NCBI GenBank assembly: GCA_003248075.1
Contig: QJYK01000054.1
Coordinates: 1-40,109 of the forward strand
Length of the DNA: 40,109 nucleotides
Direction of reading: 5' to 3'
DNA from: Gemmatimonadota bacterium
GTDB taxonomy: Bacteria > Gemmatimonadota > Gemmatimonadetes > Longimicrobiales > Gaopeijiaceae
Part shown: one piece after another, positions 22,037 through 31,461 of the stretch
How positions within the stretch are numbered: the first letter of the stretch is position 1
Layout of the letters: the number at the start of each line of letters is the position of its first letter
Translations under genes and position numbers: made by a program
Notes under the pieces: model-generated
Seen by the model: the letters and a program-made list of their open reading frames with translations, nothing else
Database searches by the model: none
Told to the model about the DNA's origin: nothing

Positions 22037-23928
22037 AGGAGCGCCATCGCGTGGTGATCGCCGCCGTGGCCATCGCGGCGGCGCTCTTCCACCTGTTCTC
22101 GGCGGGGGTGTCCCCCTTCACGGCGCTCGTGCAGCGGCCCGTCCACCTCGCGTTCATGGCCGTGCTCGGCTTCCTGGGCGTACGCTCGGCCAGGGCCGCC
22201 GACGACGCGGGGCCGGAGTACGTGGCTCCCACTGCTCGAGGGGGGACGACCGAGCCCGACGCCGCGCCGGAGCAGCCGGACCGCGCGGAGCGGGGCCCCG
22301 GTCCGCTGGCGTGGATCCTGGCGAGCGTGTCCGTGGCGGTCTGTCTGTACCTCGCGGCACAGAACCAGGAGCTCGTGCGACGGTCCGGCTCCCCGACGAG
22401 CGTGGATCTGATTGCCGGCGCCCTCGCCGTGGCCGTTGTTCTCGAGCTGGCGCGGAGGGCGACCGGGTGGGGGCTCGTCGCCGTCTGCGGGCTCGCGCTC
22501 GCATACGCGATGGCCGGGCCGTATCTCCCCGGAGTGCTGGCCCATCGTGGGTATGGCCCCGAGCGCCTCATCGAGCACCTCTACCTGTCCACAGAGGGTA
22601 TCTGGGGCGTGCCCCTGGGTGTGTCGGCCGACTTCGTCTACCTGTTCGTGCTCTTCGGCGCCGTGCTGGAGGCGGCCGGGGGCGGGGCGCTCCTCATCGC
22701 GCTGGCGGATCGGGTCGCAGGAGGCACCCGGGGGGGGCCCGCCAAGACCGCCGCTGTCGCAAGCGCGTTCATGGGCTCGCTGTCGGGTAGCGCGGTCGCG
22801 AACGTCGTCACCACCGGGACCTTCACGATCCCACTCATGAAGCGCGCGGGCTTCCGGCCGTTCTTCGCCGGGGCCATCGAGGCCGCCGCCAGCACCGGGG
22901 GCCAGCTCATGCCTCCCATCATGGGCGCCGGGGCCTTCATCCTCGCCACTTGGACCAACATTCCCTATGTGAGGGTGGCGACCGCGGCCGTCATTCCCGC
23001 CCTTCTGTACTACGCCGCGCTGTTGGCGGCCATCCACTTCCGCGCTGGGAGGATGGGGATCGAGCCGGGGAAGCACGCCAGCAAGGAGCCGGTGGCGCGC
23101 CGGCTGCATCTGCTCCTGCCGGTTCTGTTGATCGTCGCGTTCCTGGCCGCTGGCCGTTCTCCGATGCGGGCAGCCTTCTGGGGGGTGATCTCCGCGTTCG
23201 GCCTCGCGCTCGCGGCCCGTGCCACACGGCCGTCCCTTGCCGAGGTGCGTGGAATGCTCGAGGCCGCGGGACGGGGCGCCGTACAGGTCGCCGCGGCATG
23301 CGCCGCTGCAGGGATCGTCGTCGGGGTCGCGTCGCTGACCGGCATCGGTCTGCGCATGAGCGAGCTCATCGTCACCCTTTCCCACGGCAACCTGCTCGCG
23401 GCTCTCGTGCTTACCGCAATGGGATCGATCGTGCTGGGCATGGGCCTCCCAACGACTGCTGCGTACGTCGTGCTCGCCGCACTGGGTGCCCCCGCGCTGG
23501 TGGACCTCGGCGTGCCGCTCCTGGGCGCCCACCTCTTCATCTTCTATTTCGGCTGCATCTCCAACGTGACGCCACCTGTCTCCCTGGCTGCGTTCGCAGC
23601 GGCGGGCATCGCCGGTGCGCCGCCCGTCCGTACCGCCATGGCCGCGGCCGTGCTCGCCGCAGCTGGATTCCTGGTGCCCTTCATGTTCATATACGGGCCC
23701 CCGCTCCTCCTCGAAGGGCCGGTGACCGAGATCGCGCTGGTCACGATCACGGCGCTCGCCGGGGTGACCGGTCTAGCGGCGGCGGCGATGGGCTTCGCCC
23801 GAAGGCCCCTGGGCGGCTGGGAACGGTTCGTGCTGGGCGCAGGCGCTTTGTGCCTCGTCTTCCCCGGGCTGATCACGGACGGTGTCGGGATCCTGGCCCT
23901 GGGACTCGTCTTCGCCAGGGACCGCTAA
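22033..23928 (+). CDS. TRAP transporter fused permease (DctQ-DctM type)
   Basis: This is a 631-aa inner-membrane permease in which the small 4-helix (DctQ-like) and large 12-helix (DctM-like) TRAP subunits are one polypeptide, as is typical for TAXI systems. The first 200 or so residues carry four hydrophobic segments with a soluble Pro/Glu-rich insert (about 57-90). The DctM part shows SGSAVANVVTTGTFTIPLM (from about residue 251), GGQLMPPIMGAGAF, LGMGLPTTAAYVVLAALG (about 468) and FIFYFGCISNVTPPVSLAAF. It imports a small organic solute using a Na+ or H+ gradient. Its binding protein is encoded 46 bases downstream. The ATG lies inside the csaA stop. Confidence 0.94.
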   Translation: MKERHRVVIAAVAIAAALFHLFSAGVSPFTALVQRPVHLAFMAVLGFLGVRSARAADDAGPEYVAPTARGGTTEPDAAPEQPDRAERGPGPLAWILASVSVAVCLYLAAQNQELVRRSGSPTSVDLIAGALAVAVVLELARRATGWGLVAVCGLALAYAMAGPYLPGVLAHRGYGPERLIEHLYLSTEGIWGVPLGVSADFVYLFVLFGAVLEAAGGGALLIALADRVAGGTRGGPAKTAAVASAFMGSLSGSAVANVVTTGTFTIPLMKRAGFRPFFAGAIEAAASTGGQLMPPIMGAGAFILATWTNIPYVRVATAAVIPALLYYAALLAAIHFRAGRMGIEPGKHASKEPVARRLHLLLPVLLIVAFLAAGRSPMRAAFWGVISAFGLALAARATRPSLAEVRGMLEAAGRGAVQVAAACAAAGIVVGVASLTGIGLRMSELIVTLSHGNLLAALVLTAMGSIVLGMGLPTTAAYVVLAALGAPALVDLGVPLLGAHLFIFYFGCISNVTPPVSLAAFAAAGIAGAPPVRTAMAAAVLAAAGFLVPFMFIYGPPLLLEGPVTEIALVTITALAGVTGLAAAAMGFARRPLGGWERFVLGAGALCLVFPGLITDGVGILALGLVFARDR

Positions 23929-23974
23929 TCGAACGAGCCACGGCCCGGGTGGGCCGGGGCGACGGGAGCGCGAT

Positions 23975-24928
23975 ATGCCGAAGGTCGCGGGAGTGCGAGT
24001 GATCGTGGCGTCGACCCTGTGGACGACGGTCCTCGCGTGTGGGGGCAACGAGGGTGGGCCCCGCCGCTTCCTGTCCATCGGGACAGGTGGAACGGGTGGG
24101 GTCTACTACCCTCTCGGCGGTGCCCTGGCGAGCCGCCTTTCCATCGCCGACTCGAGCCGCCAGTACACCGCGGAGGTCACGGGCGGCTCCGTCGAGAACG
24201 TGAATCGAATCGCGGCGGGACAGATCGACCTCGGTTTCGTCCTGTCGGTGACCGCGTTCGAGGCATTCAACGGGGGCGCGGACTTCGGCATCCCGCAGTC
24301 GCACCTGCGTGTGGTTGCTCCGCTATATGCGAACCTCACCCACGTACTCGTGTCCGCGGGCTCACAGGTGCGCTCGGTGGCGGACCTCGCGGGAAGGCGG
24401 GTGTCGGTCGGCTCCGCCGGCAGCGGCACGGAGCAGGTCTCGCGTCAGACCCTCGAGGTCTACGGGCTGTCCTACGACGACATCGATCCGCGGTACCTGT
24501 CCTTCACCGAGTCCTCCGCAGCGCTCCGCGACGGGGCCATCGACGCGGCCATCTTTTCGGTGGGCATCCCGGCCGCCGCGGTGCTCGAGGTCACGACGAC
24601 CGCGGCCGTCCGCCTGTTGCCCATCGGCGGCGAGGCCATGGACGAGCTGCGCCGACGCTATCCGTACTACTCGGCCGGGGAGATCCCGGCCGACGCCTAC
24701 CCGGGGATGAGCGGCTCGGTCCCCACGGCCGCGATGATGAACTGGATCGTGGCCACGGAGGATCTCGAGGACGAAGTGGTCGTGGCGCTCCTGAACATTC
24801 TTGGCCCAGACCGTGTCTCCTTGGAGCAGGTGCACGAGATGGCCCGTCAGATCGACCTCGCTCGGCTGTCCGATGCGCCGATCCCGCTGCACCCCGCGAC
24901 CGAGGCCTATCTCCGCCGGAGCCAGTGA
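23975..24928 (+). CDS. TAXI-family TRAP transporter solute-binding lipoprotein
   Basis: This is a 317-aa periplasmic solute receptor for the preceding permease. ATG 23975 gives a signal peptide ending in a lipobox, VLAC, with Cys22 the probable lipidated residue, so it is membrane-tethered. The TAXI hallmark FLSIGTGGTGGVYYPLGG follows at about residue 31. Next come TGGSVENVNRIAAGQIDLGF, RVSVGSAGSGTEQVSRQTL and IDAAIFSVGIPAAAVLEV, as in other TAXI proteins. TAXI receptors with known ligands bind acidic amino acids or 2-oxo acids. The ligand here is not determinable. Confidence 0.93.
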   Translation: MPKVAGVRVIVASTLWTTVLACGGNEGGPRRFLSIGTGGTGGVYYPLGGALASRLSIADSSRQYTAEVTGGSVENVNRIAAGQIDLGFVLSVTAFEAFNGGADFGIPQSHLRVVAPLYANLTHVLVSAGSQVRSVADLAGRRVSVGSAGSGTEQVSRQTLEVYGLSYDDIDPRYLSFTESSAALRDGAIDAAIFSVGIPAAAVLEVTTTAAVRLLPIGGEAMDELRRRYPYYSAGEIPADAYPGMSGSVPTAAMMNWIVATEDLEDEVVVALLNILGPDRVSLEQVHEMARQIDLARLSDAPIPLHPATEAYLRRSQ

Positions 24929-24938
24929 GCCGGATCCC

Positions 24939-27710
24939 ATGAGTCGCCCCTCGTTCCTCCGTCCGTTCGTGTCCATGGTGGCCACGTTGGTCATGACCGC
25001 GGGACTCGCGCTGTGGGCGCCACCGTTGGCGGGGCAGCAGAGCGACTCGGACGTGACGGCCGGCCGGCGAGGGGAACGGGCCGCCCCCACCCACACGGCC
25101 CAGCCGAGGGTCGGCGACATCATCCTGGACGGCGTGCTGGACGATCCCGCCTGGGCGGGTGCTCCCGCCATGTCGGGCTTCGTTCAGCAGCAGCCGGTGG
25201 AGGGCGAGCCGGCGAAGCACGACACCGAGGTGCGTGTCCTGTTCGACGAGGATGCCGTGTGGGTGGCACTGCGGATGCACGACACCGAACCCGACCGGAT
25301 CGCACGCCAGCTCTACAGGCGAGACGACCGGGGTCAAGCGGACTACGTGGAGATCGGCTTCGACCCGAACCTGGATCGCCGCACGGCCTACGTCTTCGCC
25401 GTCAGTGCCTCGAACGTCCAAGCCGACAAGTACCTCTACGACGACGAGCGCGAAGACCAGGCGTGGGACGCAGTGTGGGCGTCGGCGGTCTCGGTGGACG
25501 ACGGAGGTTGGTCGGCCGAGCTGCGCATCCCGCTCTCGCAGATCCGGTACGAGGCTTCAGAAGGCATCCAACGGTGGGGCTTCGATGTCCACCGTTCCCG
25601 GGTCGCGACGAAGGAAGAGACGTTTCTCGCCCTGATCTCCCGGCTTCGTCAGGGGAAGGTCAGCCAATTCGCGGTTCTCGAGGGGATTCGAGCCCCCCGC
25701 GCCTCCAGGAGAATCGAAGCGCTCCCGTACGTCGTGAGCAGCGTGCACAACGGCCCGGCGGAGGCGGGGGACCCGTTCTTCGACGGCACCTCGGCGTCGT
25801 CGCGGGTGGGCGTCGACCTGAGCTACGGGGTCGGTGCGGCCTTCACGCTGGATGCGACCATCAACCCCGACTTCGGCCAGGTCGAAGCCGATCCGGCGGT
25901 GATCAACCTCTCCGCGTTCGAGACGTTCTTCCAGGAGCGCCGCCCGTTCTTCGTGGAGGATGCGCGCGTCTTCGACTTCAACCTGTCGGGGGGACGCAAC
26001 CAGCTGTTCTACAGCCGCCGTGTGGGAAGACCGCCGCACGGCGGTGCCCCCGATGGTGCGCTCTTCTCCGACGCGCCCGACAACGCGACGATCCTGGGGG
26101 CGGCCAAGCTCGCCGGCCGCACGTCGTCCGGGCTGTCCATAGGCGTGTTGGCTGCGGTGACGGGGTCTGAGCACGGCAGGGCCGTCTTCGACGACGGTGG
26201 CGAGATCGGCACGTTCCTGGTCGAGCCCCGCACGGAGTACGGGGTCGTGTCGCTCCAACAGGACTTCAGGGACGGTGCGACCACCGTGGGGGGGATCGTC
26301 ACCGCGTTGCGGCGGGACCTGCCCGGCGACGGCACGTTCGACGACCTTGCCTCGAAGGCGTTCAACGGCGGCGTGCGCTTCGAGCACCAGTGGAACGATC
26401 GGGAATGGGCCCTGTGGGGCTTCCTGGCGGGCAGCCACGTGCGCGGCTCGCAGTCGGCGATCGCAGACATCCAGGAGGCGAGCAACCACTACTTCCAGCG
26501 GCCGGACGCAACGCGCTTCCGCCTCGACCCCACCAGAACGGCGATCTCCGGTGTCGAGTGGCGCGTGCAGTTCGAGCGCCGTAGCGGCCTGCATTGGACG
26601 GGCTCGGTCTGGCTGGCCGAGGTGACGAAGGGGTTCGAGATCAACGATCTCGGCTTCTCGCCGAGCGCCGAGCGCCTGGACGGGGGCTTCCGTTTCGGCT
26701 ACCGGGAGATCAATCCGGGGTCGGTGTTCCGCAACTACAACGTCTCCTTCACCAACTTCCACAACGTCAGCCACGAGGCGCTCGACGAGCCCGGCTCATG
26801 GGATTCGTGGCGAAGTGCGTACTTGCGGGGGTCTTTCAGCCTGAACGCCGAGGGTCAGCTCCTGAACTATTGGAACGGGCACCTCACCCTCTCGTACAAT
26901 CCCGACGGTTGGAGCCGCTCCGGCACCCGCGGTGGACCGATCATGAAGGATCCCGGGTCGGCAGGCCTGAACGGCCGCTTCAACACCGACCGTCGCCAGC
27001 GGGTGAGCCTGGGCGGTGGCGTCGAGTGGCGGGCGCAAAACGACGGTGCCGGCGGCCAGCTCCAGCTCAGCGGGGACGTGCGCGTCCGCCCTTCCTCGAG
27101 GCTGGAGATCACGGTCCAGCCCCGCGTGGAGTGGCAGGACGTAGGGGATCAGTACGTGACTTCCAGCGACGCGCTACCCTACGATCCCACCTTTGGCAGG
27201 CGTTACCTGTTCGCGGACCTGGAACGCACGACGGTGTCCATGGAGACGCGGCTGGACTGGACGTTCTCTCCCACGCTCACGCTCCAGCTCTTCGCGCAGC
27301 CGTTGCTGTCCTCGGGTGACTTCGTGGCCTACAAGCAGCTCGCGCGTGCCCGAAGCTTCGAGTTCCGGGCCTTCCAGCCGGGTACCGTTGCGCAGGGACC
27401 CGACGGCGTCGGGTGCGGCGGCGGCGACATCTGCCGGCTCGGCGACGACCAACATGTGGACTTCGACCAGGACGGTGTGGCCGACTTTTCGTTTTCTGAG
27501 CGCGACTTCAACGTTCGCTCGCTCGTCGGCAACGCGGTGCTGCGCTGGGAGTACCGGCCAGGCTCCACGGTATTCGTGGTCTGGCAACGCCGGCAGACGG
27601 CCCGTGTGCTGCTCGGGGACTTCGACCTGAGCCGGGACATCGGGGCACTGTGGGGCGCTCCGTCGGACGACCGACTCATCGTGAAGGTCAATTACTGGCT
27701 CGGGCTCTGA
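24939..27710 (+). CDS. CBM9-like/DUF5916 outer-membrane protein
   Basis: This 923-aa exported protein starts at ATG 24939, ten bases after the TAXI gene. The signal peptide ends WAPPLAGQ (about residue 28). Residues of about 45-220 form a carbohydrate-binding-module-9-like beta sandwich (IILDGVLDDPAWAGA, VRVLFDEDAVWVALRMHD, GWSAELRIPLSQIRY). The remaining 650 or so residues match the DUF5916 pattern, with TLDATINPDFGQVEADPAVI, FETFFQERRPFFVEDARVF and LFYSRRVGR. Many amphipathic strands suggest a barrel. The C-terminus is IVKVNYWLGL. Such proteins are abundant in Gemmatimonadota and Bacteroidota. The function is unproven. Substrate capture at the outer membrane is a reasonable inference. Confidence 0.9.
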   Translation: MSRPSFLRPFVSMVATLVMTAGLALWAPPLAGQQSDSDVTAGRRGERAAPTHTAQPRVGDIILDGVLDDPAWAGAPAMSGFVQQQPVEGEPAKHDTEVRVLFDEDAVWVALRMHDTEPDRIARQLYRRDDRGQADYVEIGFDPNLDRRTAYVFAVSASNVQADKYLYDDEREDQAWDAVWASAVSVDDGGWSAELRIPLSQIRYEASEGIQRWGFDVHRSRVATKEETFLALISRLRQGKVSQFAVLEGIRAPRASRRIEALPYVVSSVHNGPAEAGDPFFDGTSASSRVGVDLSYGVGAAFTLDATINPDFGQVEADPAVINLSAFETFFQERRPFFVEDARVFDFNLSGGRNQLFYSRRVGRPPHGGAPDGALFSDAPDNATILGAAKLAGRTSSGLSIGVLAAVTGSEHGRAVFDDGGEIGTFLVEPRTEYGVVSLQQDFRDGATTVGGIVTALRRDLPGDGTFDDLASKAFNGGVRFEHQWNDREWALWGFLAGSHVRGSQSAIADIQEASNHYFQRPDATRFRLDPTRTAISGVEWRVQFERRSGLHWTGSVWLAEVTKGFEINDLGFSPSAERLDGGFRFGYREINPGSVFRNYNVSFTNFHNVSHEALDEPGSWDSWRSAYLRGSFSLNAEGQLLNYWNGHLTLSYNPDGWSRSGTRGGPIMKDPGSAGLNGRFNTDRRQRVSLGGGVEWRAQNDGAGGQLQLSGDVRVRPSSRLEITVQPRVEWQDVGDQYVTSSDALPYDPTFGRRYLFADLERTTVSMETRLDWTFSPTLTLQLFAQPLLSSGDFVAYKQLARARSFEFRAFQPGTVAQGPDGVGCGGGDICRLGDDQHVDFDQDGVADFSFSERDFNVRSLVGNAVLRWEYRPGSTVFVVWQRRQTARVLLGDFDLSRDIGALWGAPSDDRLIVKVNYWLGL

Positions 27711-27726
27711 CGCCCTGTCGCCGGAT

Positions 27727-27748
27727 CGAGCCTGACACGCGGGGCTCG
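27727..27748 (+). terminator. weak stem-loop after the DUF5916 gene
   Basis: CGAGCC (27727-27732) and GGCTCG (27743-27748) form a 6-bp stem with a 10-base loop, 17 bases after the DUF5916 stop. It has no T-run. It may be a weak terminator or chance in GC-rich DNA. Confidence 0.2.
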
Positions 27749-27804
27749 GGACGTCCACTTGCGACGGCGTTCCGGGATCAGCATCTAGGTCGGGTGCCAT
27801 CAAC

Positions 27805-27815
27805 GGAGGTGATCC
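27805..27815 (+). promoter_or_regulatory. near-perfect Shine-Dalgarno sequence
   Basis: GGAGGTGATCC is an 11-base complement to the usual 3' end of 16S rRNA. Its GGAGG core is 8 bases from the ATG at 27818. It fixes the start of the serine hydrolase and implies strong translation, unlike most starts in the window, which have weak or no such site. Confidence 0.85.
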
Positions 27816-27817
27816 GC

Positions 27818-29809
27818 ATGTCCCGAACCGGCCTTCTCCTCGCCTTCCTCGTATTCGCTTCGAGCGCCGCGGCTCAAGACACGCCGCTTCGCCCGGGCGC
27901 GACCGCCTCCGGCTCGCTCTCGGCCGGCGACACCGTCACGTACGCGGTAGAGGCGGGAGCCGACTTCTTCGTCATGGGTTTCGTCGACCAGAGGACCGTC
28001 GACGTGGTGGTGCGCGTTCTCGATCCGAACGGCCGGCAGATCCGGAGGGTGGACGGACCCGATCGTGGTCCGGAGCGCTTCACGTTCGAGACCGACGAGG
28101 CCGGGCTGTATCGGATCCAGGTCCTCCCGTTCGAGGAGGGGGCGGGGGACTATGCCATCACCCTGGAGCGCCTGGAGCGGCTGGCGACCGATCCGGGGAA
28201 GCTGGTCGACCAGCTCATGTCCCCCTATGACAGGAAAGACTCGCCGGGCGCGGCGGTGGCCGTTTGGCGCAACGGGCGCACCCTCTTTTCGAAGGCGTAC
28301 GGAATGGCCGACCTCGGCCAGGAGATCCCATTCGCGGTCGAAACGCGCACGAACATCGGCTCGACCTCGAAGCAGTTCACGGCCTTCGCGATCATGCTTC
28401 AGGCACAGCAGGGAAAGCTTTCGCTGGACGACGACATCCGGACGCACATCCCCGAGCTACCGGACTTTGGCGAGACCGTCACGATCCGGCACATCATCAC
28501 ACACACGTCCGGCCTGCGTGAGTTCCTGAATCTCCTTCTGATGACCGGGCGGCGCATGGACCATGGCGACTATATCGACCGCCACGAGCTCATCGAGGTG
28601 GTCAAGCGCCAGCCGGCCCTGCAGAACAGCCCAGGCGCCGAGTGGAACTACAACAACACGGCCTTCGGCCTGGCCGCGCTCATCGTCGAGCGAACCTCTG
28701 GGCAGACCTTCCCGGACTTCATGGCCGAGAACGTGTTCCGGCCGCTCGGAATGGCCCACACGATGGTGCGTCCCAGCCCGGAGCACATCGTGCCCCACGC
28801 GTCGCAGGGCTATGTGACCACCGGCGACGGCTACCTGGAGGCCAAAGACCTGGGAGGCGCGGTGGGTGCCGGCGGGATCTACACCACCATCGGGGACCTG
28901 GAGCGTTGGGTCGAGAACATGGACTCGCCGAGCCCGAAGGTCGGCACGCCCGAGATCTTCAGGGAGATGCAGACGCCGTACGTGCTCACCAGCGGCGACA
29001 CGACCGGGTACGGCTACGGGCTCAGCATCGACGAGCAGCGAGGCCTCAAGCGGATCCAGCACGGGGGGGCCGACGTGGCGCATCGGTCGATGCTCGCCTA
29101 CTACCCGGAGATCCACGCCGGAGTCACCGCTCAGAGCAACCATGGGGGCTTCAACAGCGGCGTGGCTTTCCGCATCGCCGAAGCGTTCTTCGAAGACGAG
29201 ATGGAGCCGAAGAAGGCTCCGGCGGCGGAGGGCGCACCATTCGATCCGTCGTCCTACGAGCCGGAGGACTTCGACGCATTCGTCGGCCGATACGCCCTCG
29301 ACGCCCAATCGAGCTTCGTTCTCACCTTCACGCGCGAGGACGACAAGCTCTACACGCAGGCCACCGGTCAGTCGCGCATCGAGATCGTGCCCACCTCGGA
29401 CTCCACGTTCGCGCTCACGGTCGTCGATGCCTCGGTGACCTTCCACCGCAACGATGACGGCACGGTCGAAGGACTGACGCTGCATCAGGGTGGACAGGAG
29501 CCGCACGCGACGCGCCTCGCCGAAGACGACAGCGAGCCGTGGGAGCCGAGCGGAGCGGATCTGACGGCATTCGAGGGACGCTATTTCAGTGAGGAGATCG
29601 AAACCTTCTACACCCTCTCGGTAGACGAGGGCAAGCTTACCGTCCGCCAGCGGCGCATGGAGGAGATACGGGCGACCCCGGGTGAACAGGACACGTTCAC
29701 CGGCTCAGGGTTGACCTTCGCGTTCGAGCGCGATCGGAATGGCCGTGTGATCGGCTTCTACCTCGCGAACGGGCGCACCCGGGACGTGCGCTTCGCGCGG
29801 ATCCGCTGA
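27818..29809 (+). CDS. secreted serine hydrolase: PPC domain plus class-C beta-lactamase-like domain
   Basis: This 663-aa exported protein has a signal peptide ending SSAAAQ (about residue 20). Residues of about 22-120 form a pre-peptidase C-terminal (PPC)-like beta sandwich, unusually placed at the N-terminus (GSLSAGDTVTYAVEAGADFF, GLYRIQVLPFEEGAGDYAI). Residues of about 130-450 are a class-C beta-lactamase/penicillin-binding-protein-like serine hydrolase. The nucleophile motif is STSK (Ser182, Lys185), the YxN motif is YNN (Tyr278), and HGGADVAHRS replaces the KTG box. The last 200 residues look like two beta-barrel modules of the DUF3471 sort (FVGRYALDAQSSFVLTF and FEGRYFSEEIETFYTLSVDE). 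A D-aminopeptidase, esterase or peptidase role is likelier than antibiotic resistance. Confidence 0.88.
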   Translation: MSRTGLLLAFLVFASSAAAQDTPLRPGATASGSLSAGDTVTYAVEAGADFFVMGFVDQRTVDVVVRVLDPNGRQIRRVDGPDRGPERFTFETDEAGLYRIQVLPFEEGAGDYAITLERLERLATDPGKLVDQLMSPYDRKDSPGAAVAVWRNGRTLFSKAYGMADLGQEIPFAVETRTNIGSTSKQFTAFAIMLQAQQGKLSLDDDIRTHIPELPDFGETVTIRHIITHTSGLREFLNLLLMTGRRMDHGDYIDRHELIEVVKRQPALQNSPGAEWNYNNTAFGLAALIVERTSGQTFPDFMAENVFRPLGMAHTMVRPSPEHIVPHASQGYVTTGDGYLEAKDLGGAVGAGGIYTTIGDLERWVENMDSPSPKVGTPEIFREMQTPYVLTSGDTTGYGYGLSIDEQRGLKRIQHGGADVAHRSMLAYYPEIHAGVTAQSNHGGFNSGVAFRIAEAFFEDEMEPKKAPAAEGAPFDPSSYEPEDFDAFVGRYALDAQSSFVLTFTREDDKLYTQATGQSRIEIVPTSDSTFALTVVDASVTFHRNDDGTVEGLTLHQGGQEPHATRLAEDDSEPWEPSGADLTAFEGRYFSEEIETFYTLSVDEGKLTVRQRRMEEIRATPGEQDTFTGSGLTFAFERDRNGRVIGFYLANGRTRDVRFARIR

Positions 29810-29814
29810 GCGAG

Positions 29815-31458
29815 ATGCCCTTGAACGTGCGTCGCGCCGCGTCTGCATCGATGGCGATCGCGCTCCTGGCGGCGACGCCGGGCGACCCATACCCCCGTCG
29901 CGTCGGCATCGACGTGGAGGCATACCGCTTCGAGCTGGAGCTGAGCGACGACTCGAACGAGATCCGGGGGCGGGCGACGGTCACCGTGCGGTTCACAGGC
30001 TCCGGAGTCGAAGAGCTGCCATTGGACCTGGTGGGCCACGGGTCCGACGGGCGGGGCATGGTGGTCCGCTCGGTGACCTCGGCCGGAGCGTCCCTTCCCT
30101 TCACGCACGAGGCGGGCGTCCTCACCGTCCATCTCCCCGCCCCGGGCGCCATCGGTGACCGCGCGTCGGTGACCATCGGATACGGCGGCATCCCCGCGGC
30201 GGGGCTTCGCATCGGGCCGAACAAGCACGGCGAGCGGACCTTCTTCAGCGACAACTGGCCGGATCGCGCACGCAACTGGCTGCCCACCGTGGACCATGTC
30301 GGCGACAAGGCAACGAGCGAGTTCGTGGTGACCGCGCCCGCACACTATCAGGTCGTGTCCAACGGGCTGTTGGTCGAGGAGACGGACCTGCCGGGCGGCG
30401 TGCGCCGAACCCATTGGCGTCAGTCGGTGCCGACGTCCCCGTGGCTCTACGTGTTGGGCGTGGCGCGCTTCGCGGTCCAGCGCGTCGACGACTTCCGTGG
30501 GCGGGCGATCCAGACCTGGGTCTACGCCCAGGATCGCGACGCGGGCTTCTACGACTTCGCGGTCCCCACGAAGCAGGTCCTCGAGTTCTACGACGAGCAC
30601 GTGGGGCCCTTCGCCTACGAAAAGCTCGCCAACATCACCTCGCCGGCGAGCGGCGGCGGCATGGAGGCGGCAAGCGCCATCATGTACTCGGAAAGCGCGG
30701 TGACGGGCACGCGCAGCACGCGCTGGCGCAATGTGGTCATCCACGAGATCGCGCATCAGTGGTTCGGCAACGCGGTGACCGAGTCCGACTGGGACGACGT
30801 CTGGCTCAGCGAGGGCTTCGCCACCTATTTCACGCTGCTGTATCGGGAGCATGCCTACGGTCGGGACGACTTCGTCGCGGGGCTCGCCGAGGCCGCGGAG
30901 CGCATTTGGACGTGGTATGAGGAGCATCCGGACTACCGCATCGTTCACGACGATCTCGACGACATGGCCCGCGTGACCAGCATCGCGACGTACCAGAAGG
31001 GCGCCTGGGTGCTCCACATGCTGCGCAAGCGCGTCGGGGACGAAACGTTCTGGGCCGGCATCCGCGACTATTACGCGAGATACATGAACGCTACCGCGTC
31101 CACGGACGACTTCATGCACGCCATGGAGAACGCCGCGGGCGAGGATCTGGAGGGATTCTTCGACCAATGGCTGCGGCAGGGTGGGAACCCGGAGCTGAGG
31201 GGGACCTGGCGCTACGACCCCTCCGACGGGGCGGTCCACGTCGAGCTGGAGCAGATGCAGAGGGTCGGCAGGTTTCTCCTGCCTCTCGAGATCGGCGTCT
31301 ACTTCGAGGATGGCCGGACCCCGACTGTGCTCGAGTCCGTGGACCTCGCCGGTGGCCTTCAGCGGTTCGTCATCCCCGTCACGGAGGAGCCCACTGAAGT
31401 CCGGCTCGACCCGAACCGCTGGGCGCTGTTCCGCGCCGACTTCGCCCGGTCCGGTTAG
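29815..31458 (+). CDS. M1-family (aminopeptidase N-like) zinc metallopeptidase
   Basis: This is a 547-aa gluzincin. A short hydrophobic N-terminus (SASMAIALLAATPG) suggests export. The N-terminal beta domain is followed by the catalytic domain. The exopeptidase GxMEN-type motif appears as GGGMEAAS. The zinc site is HEIAHQW (His310, Glu311, His314), with the third ligand Glu333 in WLSEGFATYF. The catalytic-Tyr region (YQKGAWVLHMLR) is present, and the end has a short beta domain (LEIGVYFEDGRTPTVL). It lacks the long helical C-terminal domain of E. coli PepN, as bacterial short M1 enzymes do. ATG 29815 is five bases after the serine-hydrolase stop, so the two are co-transcribed. It should trim N-terminal residues from peptides in the periplasm or outside. 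Confidence 0.93.
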   Translation: MPLNVRRAASASMAIALLAATPGDPYPRRVGIDVEAYRFELELSDDSNEIRGRATVTVRFTGSGVEELPLDLVGHGSDGRGMVVRSVTSAGASLPFTHEAGVLTVHLPAPGAIGDRASVTIGYGGIPAAGLRIGPNKHGERTFFSDNWPDRARNWLPTVDHVGDKATSEFVVTAPAHYQVVSNGLLVEETDLPGGVRRTHWRQSVPTSPWLYVLGVARFAVQRVDDFRGRAIQTWVYAQDRDAGFYDFAVPTKQVLEFYDEHVGPFAYEKLANITSPASGGGMEAASAIMYSESAVTGTRSTRWRNVVIHEIAHQWFGNAVTESDWDDVWLSEGFATYFTLLYREHAYGRDDFVAGLAEAAERIWTWYEEHPDYRIVHDDLDDMARVTSIATYQKGAWVLHMLRKRVGDETFWAGIRDYYARYMNATASTDDFMHAMENAAGEDLEGFFDQWLRQGGNPELRGTWRYDPSDGAVHVELEQMQRVGRFLLPLEIGVYFEDGRTPTVLESVDLAGGLQRFVIPVTEEPTEVRLDPNRWALFRADFARSG

Positions 31459-31461
31459 GGG

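Noticed and set aside
27818-29809. Antibiotic-resistance beta-lactamase
   Set aside because: SxxK and YxN are present, but the KTG box is replaced by HGG and there are PPC and lipocalin-like extra modules. Peptidase or esterase relatives share this pattern, so resistance is not supported.
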